NCBI GenBank assembly: GCA_012838955.1
Contig: DUOH01000044.1
Coordinates: 110,641-174,640 of the forward strand
DNA length: 64,000 nt
Direction: 5' to 3'
Source: Bacillota bacterium
Lineage (GTDB): Bacteria > Bacillota > UBA4882 > UBA10575
Shown: piece after piece, positions 34,111 to 43,097 of the stretch
Numbering within the stretch: position 1 is the first letter of the stretch
How the letters are laid out: the number at the start of each line of letters is the position of its first letter
Position numbers and translations under genes: made by a program
The notes under the pieces: generated by a model
Database searches by the model: none
What the model was told of the DNA's origin: nothing
The model's input: only the letters and a program-made list of their open reading frames with translations

Positions 34111-36777
34111 ATGAGTGATGATAAACGTCTGGACGCTGAGGACCAGGCGATTGATACAGAAAATTCTTTAACTCAAGAAGCTAAAGAAGGGGCTAAGCTC
34201 AAGGAAGAGCCAATCACAACAGTTGAGCAAAAGGTATGTCAGGGGGGGCGGGAAACGCAGAAAAAAAGGCGGGAGATCACAGAAAAACCGGAAAACCTGC
34301 GGGTAGGTGAAGTAACATCTGAGTATGGCGAAACAGCTTCACAAGAGGAGTCGTTTCTACCAAAGCAGCCTTTAGTGGTGGACATGAGTCCAGAGGTGGT
34401 TATTGTTTCTGAAGAAGACGAGATCACCAAAGAGAGAGAGGAGGTCAGTTCCGCCAGGGAAAAACAGCATGACGGAGAACGAAAGAAGAAGATAATGGTC
34501 ACTGCTGATGGTAATGAAGACTTCTTCGAGTCACCTGACGAGCAGCAGATGTTCACAGAAGAGATTAATCCAGCAGAGAAAAACATGGTTCTGCCCGAAC
34601 GGGTCCAGGTTAAAGTGAAGAAGACTACTTATCCGGAGAAAGAGGCAGCAAGAGATGACGATCAAGACAGGTTTGATCCAGGTTTTTACCGGATCAAGGT
34701 GGTAGGGGAAGATGAAACACCGGAAGAAGCAGGAGCAGATCAGGAGCAAGCGCCGGCCAATTCCGGTGTGGCCACTAGCTTACGAGGAGCAAAAGTCAAA
34801 GTAGGAGAAGCACCAGTGAGAAGAAGGGTGGCCGCCAGGGTGCAGCCTACTCAACTTCCCACCCGGGCAATTAAAGTCAGAAACATTACCGGAGAGATCG
34901 TCAATATCTCTACGGAAGTAATCAAGGACAAAGTAATCATCCAAGGAATAATTCATAAGCAGGTCTTCTTTGTTAGCGCGGACGGAGTAGTCAGGCATTT
35001 TGCGGAAGATGTTCCCTTCAGTACATTTATTGATCTCCCCGGCGCTGATGTCGGTATGAATGTTCAAGTACATCCGGTAATTGAGAAGATCCTTTTTCAC
35101 CTGACCCCAGACGGGCTGTTTGTGAATCAAAAGATTATTCTGGAGATCTTTGTCAAAGTTACGGAATTCACACAAACCGGTTTAACGCTGGGCGAAGGTC
35201 CTCTGCTCCTCTTGCCTTTGGTGGTGGGTGAGGGTACCAAACAAAAGCTGGTGGAGAATATTATTGACCTGGAGATGCCCGCGCTCAAGGTAGATGAGAT
35301 CAGAGGTGAATTACGCAATATAGAGGCGGAAATCATCCCGGATAAAGTAATCATTCAGGGGATTATTCACAAGCAAATCTTCTACATTGACCTAGATAAT
35401 CTGGCCAGGCATCAAGCAGAGGAAGTAGGGTTCAGTCTCTTTATTGATCTACCCGGCGTTGAACCCGGCATGGACATACAGGTACATCCGGTGATTGAGG
35501 GAATCTTTTTTGAACTGCTCTCCCCGACCGAACTAAGACAGAAGGTAGTGGTAGAGGTCTTCGTTAAAGTCACCGAGGCGGTTCAGGAGAGAGTGGTGAT
35601 TGGGCAGGGACCCCTCTTCAAAGTGGAAGAAGTGATCAACCAAGCGGATAAACAGATACTCAATGAAACCACTATCGAGCTGGACCGGGCGGCCATTAAG
35701 ATCAGGGAAATTATAGGTGAAATCCGGAACATCACCGCACAAATCATCCCGGACAAAGTAGTTGTCCAGGGATTACTACACAAACAAATCTTTTATATCG
35801 GCACGGATAATATTGAATATCATCAAGCCGAAGATGTTCCGTTCAGCCTCTTTGTTGATCTGCCTGGCGCGACGCCTGGTCTTAATTCCAAAGTAACGGT
35901 GGTTATTGAAAAAATTCTCTTTGATTTGTTAACCGACACCACACTACAGCAAAAAGTGATTCTAAAAGCCGGGGTCATTGTCACTGAAACCCTGCAGCTT
36001 CCTTTGGAAATCGGAGAGTTTGGCCTCTTCAAACTGGAGGAAGTAATCGGTGAAGGTATTCGCCAAATCTTGGTGGAGAGAAGGCAGGAAGTGCCGCCGA
36101 TCCCACCAATCGTCCGGAACGTGGTGGTTGTCCAAGTAGTGCCGCCGGCGGAGATCATTACAGAACGGCAACAGATCATCGTGGAAAATGTGGTCAAATT
36201 ACCGGAGACAGCCATTAAAATCAGGGAAGTCAGAGGCGAAGTCACTGGCTTACGGGCCAGACCGGTCACGGAGAGTGGAATCTTAATCGACGGTTTTGTC
36301 CATAAGCAAGTATTCTTTGTGGGAGAAGACAATGTAGTTCGAAATGTGAATGAACGTGTTCCCTTCTCAATTTTGGTTAATCTTCCCGGGATCATACCGG
36401 GGACTCCGTTTACTGTTGATGTGCGGATTGAGAAGATCTCCTTTACCTTGGCGCCGGATGGCAACTTCTTACGCCAGATAATAGTGTTAGTTGCTGAGGT
36501 TACCGCAGAATTACCAGCGCCAGAACCGTTCCAAGTAGTTAGTGAAGTAACAGGCCCGGGGGTCACCACTGAGAGAGTGTTGGTCAGAGCCCCGGTGCTG
36601 ACGGAGACCGGGGTTGAAGTAGAAGAGTTTTTTGTGGTGACTGCAGTGTCCGGACCGGGAATCCGTAGGGTGGAAACGGCTGTAGTCAGGTTGGATATAG
36701 TAAATGATGATAATCCCAACCCGGTACCGATTGAAGTGGTGACAGACGTTGAATTTGAGCCCGTTGTCTTCTCCTAG
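34111..36777 (+). CDS. Large protein with four tandem SPOCS (DUF3794-type) domains
   Basis: 888 residues, ATG with AAAGGAGG upstream. Residues 1-245 are acidic, lysine/glutamate-rich and apparently disordered, with no signal peptide. Four domains of about 100 residues follow at 253-352, 391-490, 528-627 and 700-799. Each carries (D)KVIIQGIIHKQIFF, then EDVPFSTFIDLPGA, M-IQVHPVIE and QKVI-E-FVKVTE. The first three repeat at 138-residue intervals; the fourth is diverged (GILIDGFVHKQVF). The C-terminal 90 residues are unassigned. The domain matches SPOCS/DUF3794, known from SipL and other spore-coat morphogenetic proteins. LysM is absent. A structural role in the spore envelope is the best inference. 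Confidence 0.75.
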   Translation: MSDDKRLDAEDQAIDTENSLTQEAKEGAKLKEEPITTVEQKVCQGGRETQKKRREITEKPENLRVGEVTSEYGETASQEESFLPKQPLVVDMSPEVVIVSEEDEITKEREEVSSAREKQHDGERKKKIMVTADGNEDFFESPDEQQMFTEEINPAEKNMVLPERVQVKVKKTTYPEKEAARDDDQDRFDPGFYRIKVVGEDETPEEAGADQEQAPANSGVATSLRGAKVKVGEAPVRRRVAARVQPTQLPTRAIKVRNITGEIVNISTEVIKDKVIIQGIIHKQVFFVSADGVVRHFAEDVPFSTFIDLPGADVGMNVQVHPVIEKILFHLTPDGLFVNQKIILEIFVKVTEFTQTGLTLGEGPLLLLPLVVGEGTKQKLVENIIDLEMPALKVDEIRGELRNIEAEIIPDKVIIQGIIHKQIFYIDLDNLARHQAEEVGFSLFIDLPGVEPGMDIQVHPVIEGIFFELLSPTELRQKVVVEVFVKVTEAVQERVVIGQGPLFKVEEVINQADKQILNETTIELDRAAIKIREIIGEIRNITAQIIPDKVVVQGLLHKQIFYIGTDNIEYHQAEDVPFSLFVDLPGATPGLNSKVTVVIEKILFDLLTDTTLQQKVILKAGVIVTETLQLPLEIGEFGLFKLEEVIGEGIRQILVERRQEVPPIPPIVRNVVVVQVVPPAEIITERQQIIVENVVKLPETAIKIREVRGEVTGLRARPVTESGILIDGFVHKQVFFVGEDNVVRNVNERVPFSILVNLPGIIPGTPFTVDVRIEKISFTLAPDGNFLRQIIVLVAEVTAELPAPEPFQVVSEVTGPGVTTERVLVRAPVLTETGVEVEEFFVVTAVSGPGIRRVETAVVRLDIVNDDNPNPVPIEVVTDVEFEPVVFS

Positions 36778-36821
36778 GGCATGCTCTCGCTCTATAGTTG
36801 GATGATATGTATTAGGGTTAT

Positions 36822-36847
36822 CCGCTCGACAGCGGGCCCTTTTTTTA
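36822..36847 (+). terminator. Terminator between the two SPOCS genes
   Basis: CCGCT-CGAC-AGCGG then GCCCTTTTTTT. Confidence 0.78.
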
Positions 36848-36958
36848 TAGGCAGGCGCTGATTCTTCATCTATTATAGGCACACTTACGGACGAAAACCT
36901 ATATTATATTATCAACAAAGTAGGCGGTAGGCAATTTCGGAATAAAGGAGGCGCTCTT

Positions 36959-38833
36959 ATGTGGCTGGTGGGTTTGTTAGCCTTCATGATGGCCATCGCC
37001 CTCATTGCCGTCTGTACTTTATGGTTATTCCGTCTACACAAGACTTATTATAATTTGAGCGAAAGTCCCATAAACGTGCAAAAAATCGACTTCCAGCCCG
37101 CAACCTGCAGAGTCAATTGGAATTGGGCCAAGCAAGAACCGGGGTCAACCTGGGCTACCCAAAACCCGGTTTCCTCCGGAGAAGACCTGTTTTTCTCCTT
37201 GGAAGAGGGTTTAGAAGTAAAACAGATTCCGGCGTTGGCAGAAATTCTTTCCACTCGTGAACATGACGGTTTAACCCAGATGGCCGGACCGGCATCTGAG
37301 CTGATTTCCCAGAATAAAGTGGCAATTCAAGAGCAAAGTGAGGTGATGACAACTCCGGATGATCTAATAGAAGAGGAAGATGACTCTCTGGCACTTCTTT
37401 TCGAGAAGCGGTCTTACGATGTGGAAGGGGAAGCTGAAACCAGCAGAGTCAGTATGGAGAATATGATCAATCCCATGGATTATGATTCCGCAGAACACGC
37501 GCGCTCGGACTGTTTACCGGGTTTGGCTTCAAAGGATTATGATCCAACTGAGTCGAAAGGAGGAATAACTTTGATGGACCCTTTGGTACGGGCTGAGGTG
37601 GTCATCGGGGAAGCGACAAAACAACTTTTAGTGGAGAACAATTTTACCCTTTCACAGCCGGCCATTAAAATCAGGAATATTACGGCAGAGCTACGTAACT
37701 TAACAACCGAGCTAATCATCGACAAAGTAATTATCCAAGGTATCCTCCATAAGCAAATCTTCTTTGTGGGGGAGGACAATATCGTCCATCATCAATCAGA
37801 AGACGTGCCTTTCAGCACATTCCTGGATATCTTCGGCGCCGAGCCGGGGATGAACGTGCAAGTGCATCCAACCATTGAGACGGTGCTCTTCAACTTGCTC
37901 ACTCCGACCCTGCTCCATCAGAAAGTAGTCATTGAGTTCTTTGTCAAAGTAACCGAATCCACTCAGCTGAATATCTTGGAAGGCGCCGGTCCTCTGGTCC
38001 GTATTGATCAAGTGATCGGTGAGGGAACAAAACAGGAACTCTTGGAGAATACGGTAACCCTGAATGTACCGGCTGTAAAGATTGACGATATCACGGCAGA
38101 AATTCGTGACCTGGCCATTGAAGTGATTGAAGACAAAGTAATCATTCAAGGTATTTTGCATAAACAAATCTTCTTCATTGGCGAGGATAACATCGAATAC
38201 CATCAAGCGGTTGATATGGAGTTTAGTACTTTCATTGACATTGTCGGTGCGGAGCCGGGTATGGATGTTGTGGTAGAACCAACAATTGAGTTTATCCACT
38301 TTGAGCTCTTGGATGCGGTAACGGAAATCGAAAAAGTGGTAATTGAGTTCTTCGTGAAAGTAACTGAAAGCGTACAGCTGAATGTGGCTTTAGGCCCCGG
38401 CGCATTACTTAAACTCGATACCGTCGTGGGTGAGCAGACCAAGCAGATCTTGGTGGAGAATACCATCACCCTGAATCAACCGGCGATTAAGGTTCGGGAG
38501 ATCGTGGCCAGGGTGGAGAATTTAATGGCAGAAGTAATAGAAGACAAAGTGATTATTCAAGGAATTATCCATAAACAAATCTTCTATATTAACGAGAATA
38601 ACCTGGAGATCCATCAGGGCGAAAACGTGCCGTTCAGTACCTTTGTGGATATTCCAGGAGCTGTGCAGGGCATGGACATCAGAATCAAACCGGTGATCGA
38701 GACTATCCTTTTTGAACTGATGGATCCCTCTACCTTGCGGCAGAAAGTCATCGTCGAACTCTTTGTGAAGGTTACTGAATCTCAACAGTTGGAAGTACAA
38801 ATCGCCGCTCCGTACGGACCTTACTACTTTTAA
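36959..38833 (+). CDS. Membrane-anchored protein with three tandem SPOCS (DUF3794-type) domains
   Basis: 624 residues, ATG with AAAGGAGG upstream. An N-terminal membrane helix (about 2-25) is followed by an acidic linker to residue 205 and three SPOCS domains at about 235-334, 373-472 and 509-608, again spaced 136-138 residues. The core (D)KVIIQGI(L/I)HKQIF is nearly invariant between copies and with the neighbouring 888-residue protein, pointing to duplication of one ancestor. It ends in AAPYGPYYF. The membrane anchor contrasts with the soluble neighbour; together they could form an anchored layer, which is inference. It has its own RBS and terminator. Confidence 0.75.
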   Translation: MWLVGLLAFMMAIALIAVCTLWLFRLHKTYYNLSESPINVQKIDFQPATCRVNWNWAKQEPGSTWATQNPVSSGEDLFFSLEEGLEVKQIPALAEILSTREHDGLTQMAGPASELISQNKVAIQEQSEVMTTPDDLIEEEDDSLALLFEKRSYDVEGEAETSRVSMENMINPMDYDSAEHARSDCLPGLASKDYDPTESKGGITLMDPLVRAEVVIGEATKQLLVENNFTLSQPAIKIRNITAELRNLTTELIIDKVIIQGILHKQIFFVGEDNIVHHQSEDVPFSTFLDIFGAEPGMNVQVHPTIETVLFNLLTPTLLHQKVVIEFFVKVTESTQLNILEGAGPLVRIDQVIGEGTKQELLENTVTLNVPAVKIDDITAEIRDLAIEVIEDKVIIQGILHKQIFFIGEDNIEYHQAVDMEFSTFIDIVGAEPGMDVVVEPTIEFIHFELLDAVTEIEKVVIEFFVKVTESVQLNVALGPGALLKLDTVVGEQTKQILVENTITLNQPAIKVREIVARVENLMAEVIEDKVIIQGIIHKQIFYINENNLEIHQGENVPFSTFVDIPGAVQGMDIRIKPVIETILFELMDPSTLRQKVIVELFVKVTESQQLEVQIAAPYGPYYF

Positions 38834-38862
38834 GAAGCGCATGCCAGAGGCCGGCCTGCTTC

Positions 38863-38905
38863 AAAATGAAAGCAATCATCCACTGGGTGATTGCTTTCAT
38901 TTTCA
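38863..38905 (+). terminator. Strong terminator after the SPOCS genes
   Basis: Perfect 16-bp stem AAAATGAAAGCAATCA / TGATTGCTTTCATTTT with a 9-nt loop. It could work in both directions. Confidence 0.85.
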
Positions 38906-38971
38906 GATCCTGTTAATTGGGAAAAAGATAATAATCAGCGCATATACATGTAGGAAGGGGGGATGCTTGGA

Positions 38972-39973
38972 ATGCGAGTGTTGATGCAGAACCGTTCCAA
39001 TGTACACAGAGTGATAGCCGGAGATACCATTCAAATGACAAAAACCCGTGAATACTTACTTTCCCTGGGGGTAGAGGTTGATTTGCTCACTGAGGAGGTG
39101 ACCGATTTTTCCCGTTATGACCTGGTTCATCTCTTTAACATTATTCCCATTGAGGAGACGTATAGATTCTACATCCAGGCCAAAAAGAAAGGCATTCCCA
39201 TTGTTCTATCCCCAATTTATTGGGACCCTATGGAATTTCTGGCTAATACCAACTCCAGAAGGAAAGAGTCCTTTCAAATCTGGTGGAAAAAAACCAACCA
39301 TCTTCGCCAGGAGATCCTGGATGGAGTAGATCTCCTGCTTCCGAACGGTGTACGAGAATATCAGTTGCTGGTTGATAAGTTTCACATTATCACCCCGTAC
39401 CGGATTATCCCCAACGGGGTTGATCCCATCTTCTATTATGCCCGGCCGGACAAATTCATCAACCGTTATGCCTTGAAAAATTTCATTCTCTGTGTAGGTA
39501 GAGTATGCCGTAGGAAAAATCAGATGGCTTTAATTAATGCTCTCAAAGGATTGGACAAAATGTTGGTAATTATCGGGCCGATCAATGATTACCAGTACTA
39601 CCAGGAGTGTCGCCGGGCGGGGGAGGGAAAAGTCAAATTCATCGGTCCTTTAGCCCAGAACTGGATTGCTTCAGCGTATGCGGCGTGTGATCTTCATGCC
39701 TTAGTCAGTTGGTATGATACACCCGGTCTGGTAAATCTGGAGGCGGCTTTGGCCGGGTGTAAGATCGTTACCACCAACCGGGGAACAGCCTACGAATACT
39801 TGGAAGATATGGCCTGGTATTCTTCACCGAACTCCGATTCTATTCGGCTGGCTGTACAAAAAGCTTTGTACAATCCGGCCAATCCTTACCTTAGAGAACA
39901 CGTTTTTTCCAATTTTACCTGGGATAAAGTTGCCGTCCTCACTTACCGGGCTTATCAGGAAATTCTGGATTAA
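38972..39973 (+). CDS. Glycosyltransferase, GT4-like (GT-B fold)
   Basis: 333 residues from the ATG at 38972, 9 nt after GGAAGGGGGG; an ATG at 38963 abuts that site. The N-terminal Rossmann half has HRVIAGDTIQMTKTREYLLSLG. The C-terminal half has FILCVGRVCRRKNQMALINAL, then FIGPL...YAACDLHALVSWYDTPGLVNLEAALAGC, the nucleotide-sugar-binding region of GT4 enzymes with an unusual DTPG in place of the common EGFG. It should add a sugar to a surface or spore polymer; donor and acceptor are unknown. It follows the SPOCS genes. Confidence 0.85.
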   Translation: MRVLMQNRSNVHRVIAGDTIQMTKTREYLLSLGVEVDLLTEEVTDFSRYDLVHLFNIIPIEETYRFYIQAKKKGIPIVLSPIYWDPMEFLANTNSRRKESFQIWWKKTNHLRQEILDGVDLLLPNGVREYQLLVDKFHIITPYRIIPNGVDPIFYYARPDKFINRYALKNFILCVGRVCRRKNQMALINALKGLDKMLVIIGPINDYQYYQECRRAGEGKVKFIGPLAQNWIASAYAACDLHALVSWYDTPGLVNLEAALAGCKIVTTNRGTAYEYLEDMAWYSSPNSDSIRLAVQKALYNPANPYLREHVFSNFTWDKVAVLTYRAYQEILD

Positions 39974-40062
39974 CTACTAATGCCGACTTGGGCTTGCTCC
40001 CATTCTTTCCCGCTTCTCTTCCCGGAATCCCTGGGTAGATTATTAGCAGGGAGAGCTAAGCA

Positions 40063-40377
40063 ATGGACCGCCGCAGACTGAGGAGTAAGAATACTGCTGC
40101 TTTAAGCCGCCAAATAAACAACTTAAGTAGACTGATGGTTAAATACAACATCCGTGATTTGGTTGAGATTCTATCCAGTCCCCTTCGGTTAATGTACCTT
40201 AATTTCCTAGCCGGCCTCTCCAGAGGTTTTGGCATCGCCATCGGTCTGACCCTGATTGCCGGGGTATTTCTTACTATTTTAGCAAAGATTGCCAGTTTAA
40301 ACTTGCCTATCATCAGTAAATTCATCGCCGAAATCGTCCATTTGGTGGAAGACCAATTACGGGCGTTGCCCAAGTAA
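40063..40377 (+). CDS. DUF5665 family membrane protein
   Basis: 104 residues, ATG with CAGGGAGAG upstream. A basic N-terminus (MDRRRLRSKNTAAL) is followed by IRDLVEILSSPLRLMYLNFLAGLSRGFGIAIGLTLIAGVFL with one or two membrane helices, the pattern of the DUF5665 family widespread in spore-forming Bacillota. Function unknown. It is followed after 14 nt by the yteA-like gene. Confidence 0.75.
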   Translation: MDRRRLRSKNTAALSRQINNLSRLMVKYNIRDLVEILSSPLRLMYLNFLAGLSRGFGIAIGLTLIAGVFLTILAKIASLNLPIISKFIAEIVHLVEDQLRALPK

Positions 40378-40391
40378 TCTAGAGGAAAGGT

Positions 40392-41048
40392 TTGATTCAG
40401 GTGTTGGACAAGAAAACCCTACGCCGGTTGGAAAAGCGTTTGCGCCAAGAAAAAAAGGAATTGGAAGACCGCTCTCTGGATAGTTTAGGCTTTGAGGAAA
40501 GCCTCAAAGAATCCGTACAAGAACTCTCCGCCTATGACAATCATCCGGCGGATTTGGCCTCCGAAACCTTTGAAAGAGAAAAGGATTTAGGCATCTATCT
40601 GGATAATAAACGACAAAAGTATAATAACATTCAAGATGCTCTCGAGCGGATAAAGATGGGTAAATACGGAATCTGCGCCATCTGTGGACGATCGATCGAA
40701 GTGGAGAGGTTAGAAGTCCTTCCTCAGGCCATTAACTGCCTTGATTGTCAAAAAATGATGGAAGCAGAGGGGCAGAAGGCCGATGGAGACCGGCCCATTG
40801 AGGAGATTGTCTTGGCCTATCCTTTTGGCCGTACGTTTCTGCGGGATACCACAGAAGTGGCTTTTGACGGAGAAGATACCTGGCAAGCAGTAGCCAGCTA
40901 CGGTACTTCGGAAAGCCCACAAGATTTGGGGGGGAATGTGACCTATGAAGAAATGTACACCGCTGAGCCCAGGGGAAGAGTGGCTATGGTGGAAAACGAG
41001 CAAGTAACAGAAGAGGGCCTGGACGAGCAAGTCGATGATTTATCATAG
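40392..41048 (+). CDS. yteA: TraR/DksA-type zinc finger protein, YteA family
   Basis: 218 residues from a TTG at 40392, directly after AGAGGAAAGG. A helical N-terminus (LRRLEKRLRQEKKEL) is followed by DNHPADLASETFEREKDLGI and a DksA-type finger CAICGRSIEVERLEVLPQAINCLDCQ. The C-terminal acidic part (DRPIEEIVLAYPFGRTF) matches YteA-family sporulation-associated proteins. DksA relatives bind the RNA polymerase secondary channel; the role of YteA is unknown. Probably co-transcribed with the DUF5665 gene. Confidence 0.82.
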   Translation: MIQVLDKKTLRRLEKRLRQEKKELEDRSLDSLGFEESLKESVQELSAYDNHPADLASETFEREKDLGIYLDNKRQKYNNIQDALERIKMGKYGICAICGRSIEVERLEVLPQAINCLDCQKMMEAEGQKADGDRPIEEIVLAYPFGRTFLRDTTEVAFDGEDTWQAVASYGTSESPQDLGGNVTYEEMYTAEPRGRVAMVENEQVTEEGLDEQVDDLS

Positions 41049-41115
41049 CGTGATGAGGATGAGTTATTAAGCCTCCGTCAGCGGCGACCTTTCGGTAGAG
41101 TGAATGAGCCACTAT

Positions 41116-42258
41116 TCAGCTTTCCAGCTTTCTCAGGACTCCCAAAACTAATTCTTTAGCGGTCTCCAAATTCTCCGGTTGCACAAACTCCGCTCGATCA
41201 GTAGGCCAATGCCAGTTTGGTAGAAGCCCGGCCTCGTCAAAGGCCATAATCCCCATGGTCGGATATTTCCGCATCAAGGTTACGGTTGCATCAGTCGTTA
41301 ATAGGTTGTATGGCCGAAAATCCACGTCCAATCCTTTTTCCTGGGCGACCGCTTTTGCGGCTGAAATCAGCTCCGGCGCGGAGGGTTTCATCCCCAAAAT
41401 TCCTTCTTTCGTAATTACCGAGACTTTGCCGATTCCTAAATTATCCAAGTTAATAAAGTAGGTATTCTGCGACGGCCGGTGCTTTCTTAAGAAGTCCAAA
41501 GCACCGTTAGTCCCGGATTCTTCAGCTCCGGTGGCCAGCAGGGTCACACTTGTGGTTAAGAGCGGCAGATGAGCCAGGACATTACCTACTTCCAAGAGCA
41601 CACTCAGGCCGGAGGCGTTATCGTTACCACCGGGTGTATAAACGCCTTTCACCTCTCTATGCGCCAACAAAAGAAAAGCAAAGAATAGATAGAGGGCGGG
41701 AGGTAAGGAAATATACCAAAAGAGATTAGAACTTAATCCGGACCACACTCCCACCGTATACGCCAGGGTGATGAGGACCATCGAACCGACCATCATTAGG
41801 TAAGAGCGGCGGAAGTCCTTCACCATCTGCGGAGAAAAGCTCAAGGCCGAACGGGATGAATCATAATGCGCCATGATTACCACCTGCCGAATATCCTTGC
41901 TTCTGGCTGGCACATGGGCGATAATGTTCTGGGAACCTCGTTTTGGAAGCACTTTTGTGAGGAAGGGAAAAGTATTAGATTCCAGGTAAAAGGCGATCAG
42001 GGCGAACAGGGCAATCCCCAAAGCAACCTGGTTGTTGAAGGGGAAAATAACGGCGGCAATCACAAATAACAAATAAAGCAGGCCAAAAGCCCAAGAGAAA
42101 GAAGTAACGGCTTTAAAGGTCTCCACCCGGGTGGTCAAGCCCATCTGTGTGAACTTATCCAGGATATATTCACCGGCTCTCTTCTCTTCCGGAGTGCAGG
42201 ATCCGCGTGGCCCAATCTCCTCTGCCAGTTTCCGTACATGTTCATAAGCTTTTGACAT
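41116..42258 (-). CDS. M28 family zinc aminopeptidase with embedded membrane helices
   Basis: 380 residues, ATG at 42258 with AAAGGAGG 8 nt upstream. Zinc and catalytic residues of M28 are visible: His131 (MAHYDSS), Asp213 (GGNDNASG), Glu246-Glu247 (GAEESG), Asp272 (NLDNLG) and His350 (NWHWPTDR). Two pairs of membrane helices (about 54-95 and 152-199) lie before and inside the catalytic domain, between His131 and Asp213, so the peptidase is membrane-tethered in an unusual way. It should remove N-terminal residues from peptides. It is convergent with the yteA-like gene. Confidence 0.85.
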   Translation of the reverse strand: MSKAYEHVRKLAEEIGPRGSCTPEEKRAGEYILDKFTQMGLTTRVETFKAVTSFSWAFGLLYLLFVIAAVIFPFNNQVALGIALFALIAFYLESNTFPFLTKVLPKRGSQNIIAHVPARSKDIRQVVIMAHYDSSRSALSFSPQMVKDFRRSYLMMVGSMVLITLAYTVGVWSGLSSNLFWYISLPPALYLFFAFLLLAHREVKGVYTPGGNDNASGLSVLLEVGNVLAHLPLLTTSVTLLATGAEESGTNGALDFLRKHRPSQNTYFINLDNLGIGKVSVITKEGILGMKPSAPELISAAKAVAQEKGLDVDFRPYNLLTTDATVTLMRKYPTMGIMAFDEAGLLPNWHWPTDRAEFVQPENLETAKELVLGVLRKLES

Positions 42259-42596
42259 CTAACGAGCCTCCTTTTATTATACTCTCATCGCTCATCGCTC
42301 GGGATTAGTCACTTCTTGTTCGCATTCGATGATTAACTTTGCTTCAGCCTTTGTTGTCTTGCTTGACGTCACAAGGATGCCACGAGTAGCTGTAATGTGC
42401 TTAAGTATCAATAAATCCGTTTGTTTTATAGAGTCATAGGTTGATATACGTCAAGAGCCTATTTTCTCCTGCTTTTTTTCTATGATATAATGAAAAACAG
42501 TGGGTGGTCGTTTCCGTACTTACTTCTAAATTGGTATCGCTGACTAGAACAAGCAGAGCGCGGCTTAGCGCGGAATTATGAAACAGGTGATTTTAA
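42259..42596. other. Divergent region between the M28 gene and ruvC
   Basis: 338 nt with no gene. It contains an extended -10 (see the ruvC promoter), a TTGA-TATACG-TCAA inverted repeat near 42441, and a duplicated CATCGCT word at 42288-42300. Nothing else was recognised. Confidence 0.4.
42483..42491 (+). promoter_or_regulatory. Extended -10 promoter upstream of ruvC
   Basis: TGATATAAT is a perfect TGn-TATAAT extended -10; the -35 position is only T-rich. It lies about 105 nt before the ruvC start. Confidence 0.6.
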
Positions 42597-43097
42597 TTGC
42601 GGATTCTTGGAGTTGACCCCGGTACAGCTATCGTTGGCTATGGAGTGATCGACCATGAAGGCAGTAAACTGACTCCGGTTGACTTCGGAGTAATCAGGAC
42701 GTCCCCGGATCTGCCGTGCTACAGGCGGTTGGCCTTGGTTCATCAGGAAGTCACGGAGAAGATTCGTTGCCACCGGCCGGAAATTATGGCCATCGAGGAG
42801 TTGTTCTTTAATAAAAACACTAGAACCGCTTTGTCCGTGGGAGAGGCTAGGGGAGTAATTATGTTGGCTGCCGCGGAAGAGGATCTTCTGGTAGAGGAGT
42901 ATACTCCCTTGCAAGTGAAGATGGCGGTAGTCGGTTACGGAAGAGCGCAAAAAGTACAAGTTCAGGAAATGGTGAAGATTTTATTGGGATTGACTAAGAT
43001 TCCCAAACCAGACGACGCGGCCGATGCCTTAGCAATCGCCATTTGTCATGCGCACTCCAGGCGAAATCCGTTGGTGCGAAAGGGGGAAGGTTCTTGA
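42597..43097 (+). CDS. ruvC: Crossover junction endodeoxyribonuclease RuvC
   Basis: 166 residues from a TTG at 42597, with AGGTGA 7 nt upstream. The catalytic acidic residues are visible as VDPG (Asp7), MAIEELFF (Glu68) and PDDAADALAIAICH. It resolves Holliday junctions by symmetrical cleavage, working with RuvAB. The ruvC-ruvA-ruvB order is conserved. It overlaps ruvA by four bases (TTGA). Confidence 0.96.
   Translation: MRILGVDPGTAIVGYGVIDHEGSKLTPVDFGVIRTSPDLPCYRRLALVHQEVTEKIRCHRPEIMAIEELFFNKNTRTALSVGEARGVIMLAAAEEDLLVEEYTPLQVKMAVVGYGRAQKVQVQEMVKILLGLTKIPKPDDAADALAIAICHAHSRRNPLVRKGEGS

Noticed and set aside
35823..36719. 298-codon open frame on the minus strand within the first SPOCS gene
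   Set aside because: It is the antisense of a repetitive coding region; similar antisense frames recur in each repeat copy, it lacks an RBS, and its Ser/Thr-rich composition is typical of antisense shadows.
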